From assembly GCA_041670165.1 (NCBI GenBank), contig JBAXZR010000005.1:1-64000 (forward strand): 64,000 nucleotides of DNA, read 5' to 3'. This stretch comes from JBAXZR01 sp041670165. Lineage in GTDB: Bacteria > Bacillota > Clostridia > Christensenellales > UBA1242. The notes beneath the pieces are model-generated. The model was not told the origin of the DNA and made no database searches. It saw nothing but the letters and a program-made list of their open reading frames with translations. This document shows, piece by piece, positions 8,500-16,704 of this stretch (position 1 is the first letter of the stretch; each line of letters starts with the position of its first letter). Position numbers and translations under genes: made by a program.

Positions 8500-9315
8500 A
8501 TGAAATTGAGAAAAAAATATGTTTGGTTGTTAATATGTTTGATTTTTTCAAGTTTTATGTTTTCTGCTTGTGGAGAAAATGTACCAAGTGAACAAGAACT
8601 TGTTGCAAATGGATTAAGTTTAAATGAAGCATTAACAAGTTTTGTAGAGTTAGAAGATAATTATTCTTATAAACATAAAATTTGGCAAACAAATGGTGAG
8701 GATTGGTTCAACTATAGCATTGTTAAACTTAACAATGAAAACATATATTTTCAATCAAGATATTTTTACGGAAACACGGGTTGGCAAATTGAAGAAGATG
8801 CTTTCACATATAATCCTGAAGAAAAAAGTTATATAGTTTATGCAAAGCAAAATGAAAATTACATTAAGTATAGAAAGTTCAAATACAACGATACAGATGA
8901 AGAATTTATGAAATATTCCTATTCATATGATCTTTCTGCAAATAACAACGAAGCTAGCGGAAATTATTTTGATTTTTCATTTTTCAATGCAAATTTGTTT
9001 GAATATTATGAATTTGATGATCAAAACCAAGTATTGAACAAGGTTTGGAGAGTAAAATCGTCAAAACTCATTGAAATTGCTTTTAAAACAAGTTTCTTTT
9101 CTGCATTCAACATTGAATGCGAAACTATTAATGACTACAGGATTGATTTTGCTTATCTCTTTGTAACGAATAACAAAGTGTCAAAAATTTTATATGATTA
9201 TTGGGACGGTGTATTTCAAAATTCATACAAAATTGAAATTCGTTTTGATTATGAGAATTATGATATTAATTTGAGTAATTTAACTACAAATTTTGTTCCA
9301 TACATTCCAGATTAA
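8500..9315 (+). CDS. Lipoprotein of unknown function
   Basis: 271 residues. A lysine/arginine-rich N-terminus and a hydrophobic stretch end in a lipobox (FSAC, Cys24), so the protein should be exported by Sec, lipidated and anchored on the outer face of the membrane. The mature part is rich in Tyr, Phe and Asn with many short strand-like segments. This suggests a beta-rich fold like that of outer-sheet lipoproteins. I do not recognise a named domain. It forms a single-gene unit with its own promoter and a strong terminator. Confidence 0.8.
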   Translation: MKLRKKYVWLLICLIFSSFMFSACGENVPSEQELVANGLSLNEALTSFVELEDNYSYKHKIWQTNGEDWFNYSIVKLNNENIYFQSRYFYGNTGWQIEEDAFTYNPEEKSYIVYAKQNENYIKYRKFKYNDTDEEFMKYSYSYDLSANNNEASGNYFDFSFFNANLFEYYEFDDQNQVLNKVWRVKSSKLIEIAFKTSFFSAFNIECETINDYRIDFAYLFVTNNKVSKILYDYWDGVFQNSYKIEIRFDYENYDINLSNLTTNFVPYIPD

Positions 9316-9452
9316 TCAAAGGAGCGTATTTATATTATTATAGTAGATTTTATAAGTGAATTTATAAAATATTAAGAATTATGTAGCTTAGAATAAAGAT
9401 TGAAATGTTATTAATGTAATAATTTATTTAAAAAGATTTCATAAATATATTA

Positions 9453-9490
9453 AATTCTTGATTAAACTTATTAATCAAGAATTTTTATTT
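9453..9490 (+). terminator. Rho-independent terminator
   Basis: AATTCTTGATTAA (9453-9465) pairs perfectly with TTAATCAAGAATT (9471-9483), 13 bp with a 5-base loop and a T-rich tail. It ends the lipoprotein gene. Confidence 0.8.
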
Positions 9491-9525
9491 AAAAGCAAAT
9501 CGTTTTGTTTTAATGAACTTGCTTA

Positions 9526-9554
9526 TTGAATAACAAAATGCTTTGTGCTATTAT
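9526..9554 (+). promoter_or_regulatory. Promoter with extended -10
   Basis: TTGAAT (9526-9531), a 17-base spacer, TATTAT (9549-9554) preceded by TGC. It drives the nucleotidyltransferase gene. Confidence 0.6.
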
Positions 9555-9578
9555 TACTTCAAATTATTGGAGTTGAAT

Positions 9579-10655
9579 ATGGAAAAAGTTGCATTGTTTA
9601 TCGGTAGGTTTGCACCGCCACATAAAGGGCATATTGTTGCCATAAAAAATTTGCTTAAAACAAATGACAAAGTTGTTATTGGACTTGGCAGTTGTTACAA
9701 TGTTGGAATTTCAAGACACCCACTTTTAGCCGTGTTTAGAGAAAAAATGATTTTGTCTAGCTTAAATAGTGAGCAAATTGATTTGAATAAAATTGAATTT
9801 GCACATGTCCCTGACTATCCAACTTTTGAAGAATGGATTGAAAATGTGCTTGTTTTGTGTAGGCAAAAAAAAGTAACTCACTTTGTAACTGGAAACAAAG
9901 AAGATATCTTGAATGTTTTAAACGAAAAAAAGATTGAACTTCCTTTTGAATTTATAAATCCTGAACTTAGCAGTGGAATTGAATATCATGCATCAGACTT
10001 AAGAAAAGCAATTATTGATGGTGATTATGAAAAATTTAATAGTATTGCATCTTTTGGAACTGTAAATTTGATGGCAAATGTTAAAGGCTTCAATGGTATT
10101 CGTGAAGCAATTGAAAATGTTGGACCAAGTTTTTATGGTGGCAGACAAACAGCTGATTTGGTTTTTACTTTGCAAGAAAGAATTGTTCCAGAAAATAATG
10201 TGCCTTATTACAAAACATTCGTTCTTTGTGGCACAAGAGATAAAAACAAATTGAGCTTTCCTTCATATTTAGGTTTGCTTGGGGACGAAATCAAATTGTT
10301 TGAATCTCCACTTAGCACTGTGGTTAGGGCAATGAAAGAAAAAACAAATATAGATGTTAAAGTGTGCAACAACACAATTGAGCCTGCTCATGTTCTAGTT
10401 GACACTGGTTCAAAAAAAGAAATTGCTGAAATGAAATTTTTGAAACTATATAGTTCTCCTAATCTTGCCGGAGTGCAAGGTGGCTCAAGTCAATGTTTTT
10501 CAATGAACATAAAAATCTCACCAAAAAAATTTACAAATATAAAAAGCTTGTCTTTATATAAAAATGTTGGCTTTGTTCCTGTTAATGAAGCAATTGAACA
10601 AGGACTTGCATACGAACAAACTCAAATGGTTAAAGATGCAATCAAAGAATTATAA
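9579..10655 (+). CDS. Nucleotidyltransferase (NadM-like) fused to a degenerate Nudix-like domain
   Basis: 358 residues from the ATG at 9579, which has GGAG upstream; an in-frame ATG at 9543 overlaps the promoter. Residues 8-18 carry GRFAPPHKGH, the HxGH nucleotide-binding motif, and a SSGIEYHASDLR segment near residue 145 corresponds to the ISxTxxR motif. The domain order, nucleotidyltransferase then Nudix, matches bifunctional NMN adenylyltransferase/ADP-ribose pyrophosphatases. Here the Nudix box has Ala for the Glu of the RE pair and lacks the EExG ending, so hydrolysis looks lost. NAD metabolism is a reasonable guess; other cytidylyl- or adenylyltransferase substrates are possible. Confidence 0.72.
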   Translation: MEKVALFIGRFAPPHKGHIVAIKNLLKTNDKVVIGLGSCYNVGISRHPLLAVFREKMILSSLNSEQIDLNKIEFAHVPDYPTFEEWIENVLVLCRQKKVTHFVTGNKEDILNVLNEKKIELPFEFINPELSSGIEYHASDLRKAIIDGDYEKFNSIASFGTVNLMANVKGFNGIREAIENVGPSFYGGRQTADLVFTLQERIVPENNVPYYKTFVLCGTRDKNKLSFPSYLGLLGDEIKLFESPLSTVVRAMKEKTNIDVKVCNNTIEPAHVLVDTGSKKEIAEMKFLKLYSSPNLAGVQGGSSQCFSMNIKISPKKFTNIKSLSLYKNVGFVPVNEAIEQGLAYEQTQMVKDAIKEL

Positions 10656-10667
10656 GTTTTAATTAAA

Positions 10668-10708
10668 AAATACATTGACGCATTTGTTTCAATGTATTTT
10701 TTTGTTTT
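10668..10708. terminator. Rho-independent terminator
   Basis: AAATACATTGA (10668-10678) pairs with TCAATGTATTT (10689-10699), 11 bp, followed by a T-run. A-rich sequence on the left makes it usable from both strands. Confidence 0.75.
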
Positions 10709-10884
10709 TATACTTTTACCAAAGTCCTAGGAAAACATGATAAATAAAATTTTTTAAAATTGATTTAATTCGGTTTTTAAATTATTTGTTTTTTTAAATT
10801 TAATTAATTTAAATTTTAAGTTTTGATGTTAATAACATAATATAAATAACTAAAATAAATTTCGTTTTATTTGAATTTTTATAT

Positions 10885-11496
10885 TTAACTTGAAATTTGG
10901 CTTTCAAAAACTTCCAAAATAAAATCTTTTTGTTTGGCTAGTTCATCAGCTTCATAATTGTTTCTTTCAACAATTGTCATTTCACTCATGAACTTTCCCG
11001 TTTTTTCATCAAACGCAATGCTGTCAAGGGGAATACCTTTTTTAATAATTTTACTTGCTTTATTAATAAAAAATCTTTTTGGGCAGAATTCACGAGTGTG
11101 CATTTGTCCATGTTGGTCAACAATTGCAAGTCCAACATTGAAATGCCCATTACTTGAACCTCCAACTGCACTAATTTTTTCAATATAAACATTCAGAAGT
11201 TCTTCGTCAGTAAGTTCTTTTCCATTATGTCTACGAACAAAAACACCTGGTTGTTCTTCTGGTTTAAGTTTTTCAATAATTAGTCCACTATCATTGCTTA
11301 TCACTGGCATGTCTGTTGCTTTGTAATAGGCAAGTGCTTTAATTAAGGCATTTTCAACTTCAGTTTTTCCTGTTTCTTCAACATCAAGTTTGCAACCTAT
11401 GTCGTTTAATCCAACACATTCAATTTGTGCTTCTTTCAAAATTTCTTTGTATATTGCAATTTTACCTGCATTTGTTGTTGCAATCAAAACTTTCAT
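10885..11496 (-). CDS. rdgB: RdgB/HAM1-family nucleoside triphosphate pyrophosphatase
   Basis: 203 residues. Family signatures in order: an N-terminal strand with the substrate loop ATTNAGKI (TxNxxK), EETGKTEVENALIKA (the metal-binding ETG and N-x-A), and SNDSGL, where the general-base Asp is kept but its usual Asp neighbour is Asn, followed by PGVFVRR. RdgB hydrolyses (d)ITP and XTP to monophosphates and so keeps deaminated purines out of DNA and RNA. The C-terminal half is more divergent than in standard RdgB, so the preferred substrate could differ. AGGAG lies about 12 bases upstream of the ATG. The gene is monocistronic. Confidence 0.8.
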   Translation of the reverse strand: MKVLIATTNAGKIAIYKEILKEAQIECVGLNDIGCKLDVEETGKTEVENALIKALAYYKATDMPVISNDSGLIIEKLKPEEQPGVFVRRHNGKELTDEELLNVYIEKISAVGGSSNGHFNVGLAIVDQHGQMHTREFCPKRFFINKASKIIKKGIPLDSIAFDEKTGKFMSEMTIVERNNYEADELAKQKDFILEVFESQISS

Positions 11497-11591
11497 TTTT
11501 TAATTTTTCTCCTTTGCTTAATACAATGATAACATTTTTCATACTGATTTTAAAGTATTTATTCTTTTTATTATAACAATTATATTTTTTT

Positions 11592-11600
11592 TGTTATAAT
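11592..11600 (+). promoter_or_regulatory. Extended -10 promoter
   Basis: TGTTATAAT with only a weak -35. The predicted start near 11607 leaves a leader of about 10 bases before the ATG at 11617. Confidence 0.55.
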
Positions 11601-11616
11601 ATTAAAAGGTATTTTG

Positions 11617-12333
11617 ATGATAATTTTTGGAAAAAGATGTCCTGTATTACTAATTAAAATTTTCGCTGAAAAAAATTATAGGGATGATTTTATTAAAGGT
11701 AAAATGTATTTAAAAGAATGCGGTTATTTTTCTAAGTTAGAAGATACATATAGGGGTGATAAACTTGATAGCAAATTAAAAATATATAATGCTAAAGTTA
11801 TTATAGAAGGAGAAAAATTTATATTTCCAGAAATGGAGCAAGGTTTTGTAGGTGATGAAAAAGTACCGATTTTATGCACAACAATACTAAATGAAATTAT
11901 ACTAGAAGATATTGGAAATTGCGAATATAAAATAAAAAAAGAATATAAGGATGAATTAAAAAAATTTGGGGATTATGCATTAATATTTTATTATAAAGAT
12001 TTAAAAGATAATTTAGATCTATATGCAGAACAAAACAATTTGGCAATTGATCAAGGCATTGTCGATTATACCGACATTAATCCAAATCAAAAAGAGTATT
12101 TAAATTTATATAGAGGAAATTATCTAAACAAATATTTCATCAAAAATATTACTTATAAGTATCAAAATGAATGTAGATTTATTTTGTTGAAAAATAATAA
12201 AATAAAATTTATTCCATTAGTTGAAAAAGATTTAGGTTGTTACATATTTAAAATGAATCCACTAAAATTCTATAAAAAATATCAAACTAATGAACTTTTA
12301 GATGGAATTATCCAATTTGTTCCAGAACAATAA
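11617..12333 (+). CDS. Unknown protein with a C-terminal YQNECRF motif
   Basis: 238 residues from the ATG at 11617 (a TTG lies one codon upstream). Not recognised by name. The N-terminal part (GKRCPVL, DDFIKGKMYLKECGYFSKLED, YRGDKLDSK) and the C-terminal LYRGNYLNKYF with YKYQNECRF recall uncharacterised accessory proteins of Firmicutes and phages. In those a short entry motif, RGD and a Y-x-Q-x-E-x-R-F element recur. It is lysine-rich with no signal or membrane segment. Codon use is more AT-biased than in neighbours, with many ATA codons, which hints at horizontal acquisition. The function is open. Confidence 0.65.
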   Translation: MIIFGKRCPVLLIKIFAEKNYRDDFIKGKMYLKECGYFSKLEDTYRGDKLDSKLKIYNAKVIIEGEKFIFPEMEQGFVGDEKVPILCTTILNEIILEDIGNCEYKIKKEYKDELKKFGDYALIFYYKDLKDNLDLYAEQNNLAIDQGIVDYTDINPNQKEYLNLYRGNYLNKYFIKNITYKYQNECRFILLKNNKIKFIPLVEKDLGCYIFKMNPLKFYKKYQTNELLDGIIQFVPEQ

Positions 12334-12474
12334 AATAAAATTAATTTATATAGAGCAATTTTTTTTAATTCATTATTTTTAAAAATGTAATATAATTAAA
12401 TATCAACAAAAGATATATTTTTTAGTTGATATTATTAAGATATGCAAACTTATACATAAGAAAGGAAAATTTGT

Positions 12475-13203
12475 ATGTTAGAATCTTTAAAAGATTTCTT
12501 TTTGGGAGATACAGTAAGAAGAAATGATTATTTGTTTGACACTCCGCACCTTGTAACTCTGATTATTGTTGTTTTTATAACAATTTCTTTAATTATTGTG
12601 TTTAAAAATAAAAGCAAAAAACAAAAAGATGTTTTTTTGTGGGTTGTTTGGTCAATTCTTTTAGCCTTTGAAATTCTTTCAAGATTAATTAATTTGATTA
12701 AAGGGAAAGATTTAATAACAACACTTCTCCCTTTCCACTTTTGTTCCATAATGGTTTGGGTTTTTCTTTTTACAATTCCAATAAAAAACAAGCATTTATA
12801 CAACATTTCTGCAATGGGTGGTCTTGTTGCAACCACAGCTTTTTTGTTGTATCCTGCTGTCGGATTTAATGTTGAAGTTCTTAAGTTTTCACAATATTAT
12901 AGTGTTATTAGCCACAGCCTAGGGTTTATGCTTTCAGTGTTTGTTATGGCGGAAGGCTACACTTCTTTTGAATGGAAAAACGCATGGTCAATATGTGTGT
13001 TTTTAGTGGTTGTGTATGCGCATTCATTTTTGTGTAACTACATTTTTTATCCCGGTTCAAATTATATGTTCTATGTGGACAATCCATTGCCGGGGAATTG
13101 GGGCAGTTTGTATGTTCCATTTTACATTTTTGCGGTTGTTATTTACTTTTTAAATTTTTTTGTTATCTACAATCTAAAACAGAAACGAAAAATAAAAAGA
13201 TAA
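12475..13203 (+). CDS. YwaF/TIGR02206-family integral membrane protein
   Basis: 242 residues with about six to seven hydrophobic helices. Family landmarks are present: PFHFCSIMVW in the third helix, HSLGFMLSVFVMAEGY, and a late NYMFYVDNPLPGNWGSLYVPFY segment. These proteins occur widely in Firmicutes, and their biochemical role is not established. AAAGGAAAA is positioned about 8 bases before the ATG. The gene stands alone between an unknown gene and a strong terminator. Confidence 0.8.
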   Translation: MLESLKDFFLGDTVRRNDYLFDTPHLVTLIIVVFITISLIIVFKNKSKKQKDVFLWVVWSILLAFEILSRLINLIKGKDLITTLLPFHFCSIMVWVFLFTIPIKNKHLYNISAMGGLVATTAFLLYPAVGFNVEVLKFSQYYSVISHSLGFMLSVFVMAEGYTSFEWKNAWSICVFLVVVYAHSFLCNYIFYPGSNYMFYVDNPLPGNWGSLYVPFYIFAVVIYFLNFFVIYNLKQKRKIKR

Positions 13204-13314
13204 TCACTTGTTACTGATATTTTAAAATTGCAAGAAAATTAAATTATGGAGCTTACAACTCCAACGAAAATAAAATTTTATACTTAAATTCTTCAGACAA
13301 ATAAGGAAAATATT

Positions 13315-13346
13315 AAAAAAATGCCAAAATTTTTGGCATTTTTTGT
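13315..13346. terminator. Bidirectional rho-independent terminator
   Basis: ATGCCAAA (13321-13328) pairs with TTTGGCAT (13332-13339), with flanking A- and T-runs extending the stem. It serves both convergent genes. Confidence 0.8.
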
Positions 13347-13424
13347 TAAAATTTTATTAATTTTTGAAAAGATTAAAATTTGTTATAAGATTTTCAAATG
13401 ACAACAAATTATAGCTTTTTAAAA

Positions 13425-15200
13425 TTATTTAGAAATTTGATTGTTATCTTTTTTGCCACAAACTTTTTTTTGTGAACATTCAAGTTCAAACTTTGGACTA
13501 ATTAGGTAATCTTTTAATGGTTCATTAATAGTTCCATTCAAAATTTTGGAATTTTCTCTAATAACTTTTGCAACTCTTTCAAGTTTTTCTGTCCAAACAA
13601 AATATTTTTCAACATATGCCTTTGCTTTTTCACTTGACTTTGAAAGTTGAAGTTCAACAATTTCTTTCATCATATCTTTTGAAACTTCAATAGCTTTTTT
13701 GAAATCAACTGAAATTTGAGCTTTTTCATTAACGCTAATTGCTTTGTTTTCAATCATTTTGTTTGTAATCATAATTCTTTCAACAACATGAGGTTCTTGT
13801 AAACTTGGTTTGCTTTTAACAAAATTTGTAACAATTGTAGAAAGTAGAATTTGTTTGCATTGTCCATTGTTAAAAATTTTCGCTTTAACCATTTCAGGCA
13901 AAAATGCAAATGCTCCCAAATCCGCTTTGTTTTCTTCAATAATTGAATTGTATGAACCAAGGAATGTGTTTTCTTTAGGACCAAATGGGTGAGTGTTTTC
14001 ATGGCAAATAGTTTGCCAATGTTTTGATTCATAATTTAGATATTTTTTTAATTCTGGAACAACCAATTTTTCAACAAAATATTTTTGTTTTGAATCTCTG
14101 ATTTGTTTATGATAAACATTGCGTTTGCCACCGCCTCGTTTGATTGCAAGTTTATCATTGTTTGGCAAGGATTGAGCAAGAACAATACCCGCTTGATAGC
14201 AACCTTCACCACCTGTTAAACAAACAAGGTCAAGTTCAATGCTACTTAGTTTGTCTTTTCCATCAAACAAATTATTTTGTTCATATCTGTCTTGAAAAGG
14301 CATGTTTTCATATATAACTTGTGCAATATTTTTTGCAGTGAGTTGTAAAAAATTCGTACCTTCTTTGTTAATTAATCCAACTCTTGCACCAAGAGTGTCT
14401 TTTGAAGTGTATTCAATGTTTAAATTTTTCAGTCTTTCAGCTAAAGAAAAATTTTCGCCAATAGATTCAGTCATTTGGTCATCATATGATTCACGAGTCA
14501 ATGTGAAATCAATTTTGCCATTTTTAAATTTTGCCCATTGCAAATCAGCAAGACAATCATATTCAAGATTGTTGTTGCGAAGAGCTGAAACTTGATAGGT
14601 TAAATATTTTTTTAATTCCGGATCTTCGCAAGTTTTGCTTGCTTGTTCCAATTCGTTTGCACAATCCTTTAGTTCAGTAAAATAATCGTTATATTCAATT
14701 CCTTTTAAAAACTTTCCATCTCTAACAACCATAGAATGTTGTGTGAGCATATTTTTAATATCTTCAACTTTTTTTTCATCAAGCATCTTGTTTATTATGC
14801 TATGAAATTCTGGAATAGTTAAATCTTCAGGATAAAAATTCATTGAAACGGGTTGGGTTAAATTTTTTACAAGTCTAATATGGTTACCTTCACGGTCTGC
14901 TGAAAACATGCTCTTTTGTGCATCAAACAAAATTTTTGTAAGTTTGGCTTGCTCATTACCTTTGCTTATTTCTTCTTTCAAAAATTTTTGAAATTCTATG
15001 TTGTGTGAATTCTCCATTTTGTAATATGCTTTTTCAACAAACATACTTGCTCTAGCTAAATGAGCTAGAGTATTTTTTTCATTTACAGAAAGTTCTTTGA
15101 ATTCTGTGTCAGACTCATTAAGAAAATCATTTTTTTCAAAGCACTCTTTACTTGTTCTTTTATTCAATTCTTCTAGTGACAAATTTAGTTCAAAATCCAT
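13425..15200 (-). CDS. M49-like (dipeptidyl-peptidase III-related) zinc metallopeptidase
   Basis: 591 residues from the ATG at 15200, chosen because GAGAGG stands 5-10 bases upstream; a longer in-frame extension to 15416 overlaps the divergent gene and encodes implausible sequence. The zinc site reads HENTH at His400-Glu401-His404, followed by PFGP and then EENKAD at Glu422-Asp427. That spacing fits the bacterial M49/Nudix-associated peptidases (HExxxH in classical DPP III, then EExxAE/D). There is no signal peptide, so the enzyme should be a cytoplasmic peptidase acting on short peptides. It starts divergently from the small gene at 15357. Confidence 0.68.
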   Translation of the reverse strand: MDFELNLSLEELNKRTSKECFEKNDFLNESDTEFKELSVNEKNTLAHLARASMFVEKAYYKMENSHNIEFQKFLKEEISKGNEQAKLTKILFDAQKSMFSADREGNHIRLVKNLTQPVSMNFYPEDLTIPEFHSIINKMLDEKKVEDIKNMLTQHSMVVRDGKFLKGIEYNDYFTELKDCANELEQASKTCEDPELKKYLTYQVSALRNNNLEYDCLADLQWAKFKNGKIDFTLTRESYDDQMTESIGENFSLAERLKNLNIEYTSKDTLGARVGLINKEGTNFLQLTAKNIAQVIYENMPFQDRYEQNNLFDGKDKLSSIELDLVCLTGGEGCYQAGIVLAQSLPNNDKLAIKRGGGKRNVYHKQIRDSKQKYFVEKLVVPELKKYLNYESKHWQTICHENTHPFGPKENTFLGSYNSIIEENKADLGAFAFLPEMVKAKIFNNGQCKQILLSTIVTNFVKSKPSLQEPHVVERIMITNKMIENKAISVNEKAQISVDFKKAIEVSKDMMKEIVELQLSKSSEKAKAYVEKYFVWTEKLERVAKVIRENSKILNGTINEPLKDYLISPKFELECSQKKVCGKKDNNQISK

Positions 15201-15297
15201 ATTTTTACCTCTCCGAATATTATGTATTATATCATTTTTAATAATCTTGTAAACAACAAAAATTTTATTTGAAATAATAATAAAATTGTTTATCCTA

Positions 15298-15326
15298 TTG
15301 TAAAAAAAAGATACATATGTTAAAAT
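15298..15326 (+). promoter_or_regulatory. Promoter with extended -10
   Basis: TTGTAA (15298-15303), a 17-base spacer, TAAAAT (15321-15326) preceded by TGT. Confidence 0.6.
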
Positions 15327-15356
15327 GATGCCAACATAAATTTTTGGAGATGAAAA

Positions 15357-15833
15357 ATGAAATTTAATCATTTGAAATTTGTTACTTATAATCACGAACT
15401 TCCTAGAATTGCTCAAAAATATCCTTTTACTGTTTTTGGCATGATTTATGACATGTTTGACACTGAAGAAAAGCTTGAAGTATTTACAAAAAAATTAAAT
15501 TATGCTATATACAAAAAAAATATTTTAGGTTATATAAATTACAAGAAAAATGTAAAAGAATTTTTGCTAAAAGAATTGTGTGATGGAAAAAACACATCTC
15601 TTGAAAAGAGTATTTGCTCTGAAGTGGCTTATGCAAGCAAACAAAATCCCGAACTTTTTAAACAAGCTTGTGAAACTTCAAAAGATCTTTTTGAACAATT
15701 TGTTCACGCAACCGTAAACATGGGCATTGCATCAACTAAAGAAGATATTATGGAATCGGAAAGAAAATTGGATTTGGTTACTAAATGTATTAGCCAAAAA
15801 AAGCAACCAATTCAAAGAAGTAGAGAAATTTAA
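15357..15833 (+). CDS. Unknown helical protein
   Basis: 158 residues, not recognised. It is predicted largely helical and rich in Lys, Glu and Phe, with four cysteines spread along the chain and no membrane segment. GGAG lies 8 bases before the ATG. The gene is divergent from the M49-like peptidase and has its own promoter and terminator, so it is probably a true gene despite the lack of a known family. Confidence 0.6.
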   Translation: MKFNHLKFVTYNHELPRIAQKYPFTVFGMIYDMFDTEEKLEVFTKKLNYAIYKKNILGYINYKKNVKEFLLKELCDGKNTSLEKSICSEVAYASKQNPELFKQACETSKDLFEQFVHATVNMGIASTKEDIMESERKLDLVTKCISQKKQPIQRSREI

Positions 15834-15842
15834 TTTTTATAA

Positions 15843-15878
15843 AAAACAAGCAAAATTCAGTGCTTGTTTTTTTGTTTT
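15843..15878. terminator. Rho-independent terminator
   Basis: AAAACAAGCA (15843-15852) pairs with TGCTTGTTTT (15861-15870), 10 bp, with a T-run after it and A-run before it. Confidence 0.8.
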
Positions 15879-16008
15879 GACAATTTGTATTTTCCTAAAA
15901 AATTCTGTTTAACAACTTTATAGTTTGTTTAATTTGTTTAAATGATTGTTTGTTTTTATTTTGTAAAAGGTTATTTACTTGCGAAAATTTTTTTTTAAAT
16001 GAAAAAGT

Positions 16009-16356
16009 TTATTCATCTTCTTTCTGTGAATTGACAAGTAAGTGAGCAATACCTTGCATATTGCTTACTGGCAAACTGAAGCAAAGTCCTTTGCCTTGTT
16101 CATTTAAGTGTGCACTTGCACATATCTCAGTCATGATTCGATTTCTATCTTCTTTTTTAACAAGCACCAAAATTAGTTCTTTTTCTGGTTGAATGCTAAT
16201 GCCCAAAAATTTGTCAGTTTCATGAATGCTTGTGCCTCTTCCTTTAATTATTGTTGCTCCAGAAGCACCTGCATTTCGTGCAGTTTCCACAACATAATCA
16301 GAAAACCCGTCATTAACAACTGAAACAATCAAATCAAACGCGTATTTTTTTGCCAT
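16009..16356 (-). CDS. PII-like protein (second of a pair)
   Basis: 115 residues with the ferredoxin-like PII core: a first strand FDLIVSVVNDGF, a helix DYVVETARNAGASGATIIKGRG (the GA-x-GAT-x-x-x-GRG run typical of PII and PII-like proteins), and a second repeat KELILVLVKKEDRNRIMTEI. It lies 3 bases after the preceding PII-like gene. PII-like proteins sense nucleotides or small metabolites and regulate partner membrane proteins. Here the partner is probably the DUF1538 protein encoded at the head of the operon. The ligand is unknown. Confidence 0.8.
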   Translation of the reverse strand: MAKKYAFDLIVSVVNDGFSDYVVETARNAGASGATIIKGRGTSIHETDKFLGISIQPEKELILVLVKKEDRNRIMTEICASAHLNEQGKGLCFSLPVSNMQGIAHLLVNSQKEDE

Positions 16357-16359
16357 ATT

Positions 16360-16704
16360 TTAACCTCTCATTTTTAACAAGTTATACAATTTTTTTTCAA
16401 TGCTATTTACTGGAATTGTAAAAGAAATACCATTATTTTTTTTGTTAAAATCAAATTTTTCATTTAATTTTTTTAAAATTTCAACACTATTTTCTGATTG
16501 TACAAGGCTAAGCACAACATCTCTTTCTGAAATTCCAAATCCAAACAAGTCAGCAATTTCTGAATCTGCCGTGCCGTAACCAATGCAATTGATATGTGTT
16601 ACATCTTGATTGGTATTTAGAATTTCACACACCTCATGACCTCTGTGGCGTTCAACAATGGTGATTAATAATTCAAGTGGTGATCCGTTTCCTTTTTTAT
16701 TCAT
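16360..16704 (-). CDS. Divergent PII-like protein (first of a pair)
   Basis: 114 residues with the same alternating strand-helix order as its neighbour (LELLITIVERHRGHEVCEIL, INCIGYGTAD, ERDVVLSLVQSENSVEILKKL). It is more diverged in the GATIIKGRG region, which reads INCIGYGTADSEI. It overlaps the end of the DUF1538 gene by ATGA (16701-16704), so translation is coupled. The two PII-like proteins could form hetero-oligomers or each regulate one half of the duplicated membrane protein; both ideas are inference. Confidence 0.7.
   Translation of the reverse strand: MNKKGNGSPLELLITIVERHRGHEVCEILNTNQDVTHINCIGYGTADSEIADLFGFGISERDVVLSLVQSENSVEILKKLNEKFDFNKKNNGISFTIPVNSIEKKLYNLLKMRG

Noticed and set aside
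13425..15416. Longer start for the M49-like gene at 15416
   Set aside because: The 72 extra residues overlap the gene at 15357 and its promoter and are atypical; the ATG at 15200 has a good ribosome site.
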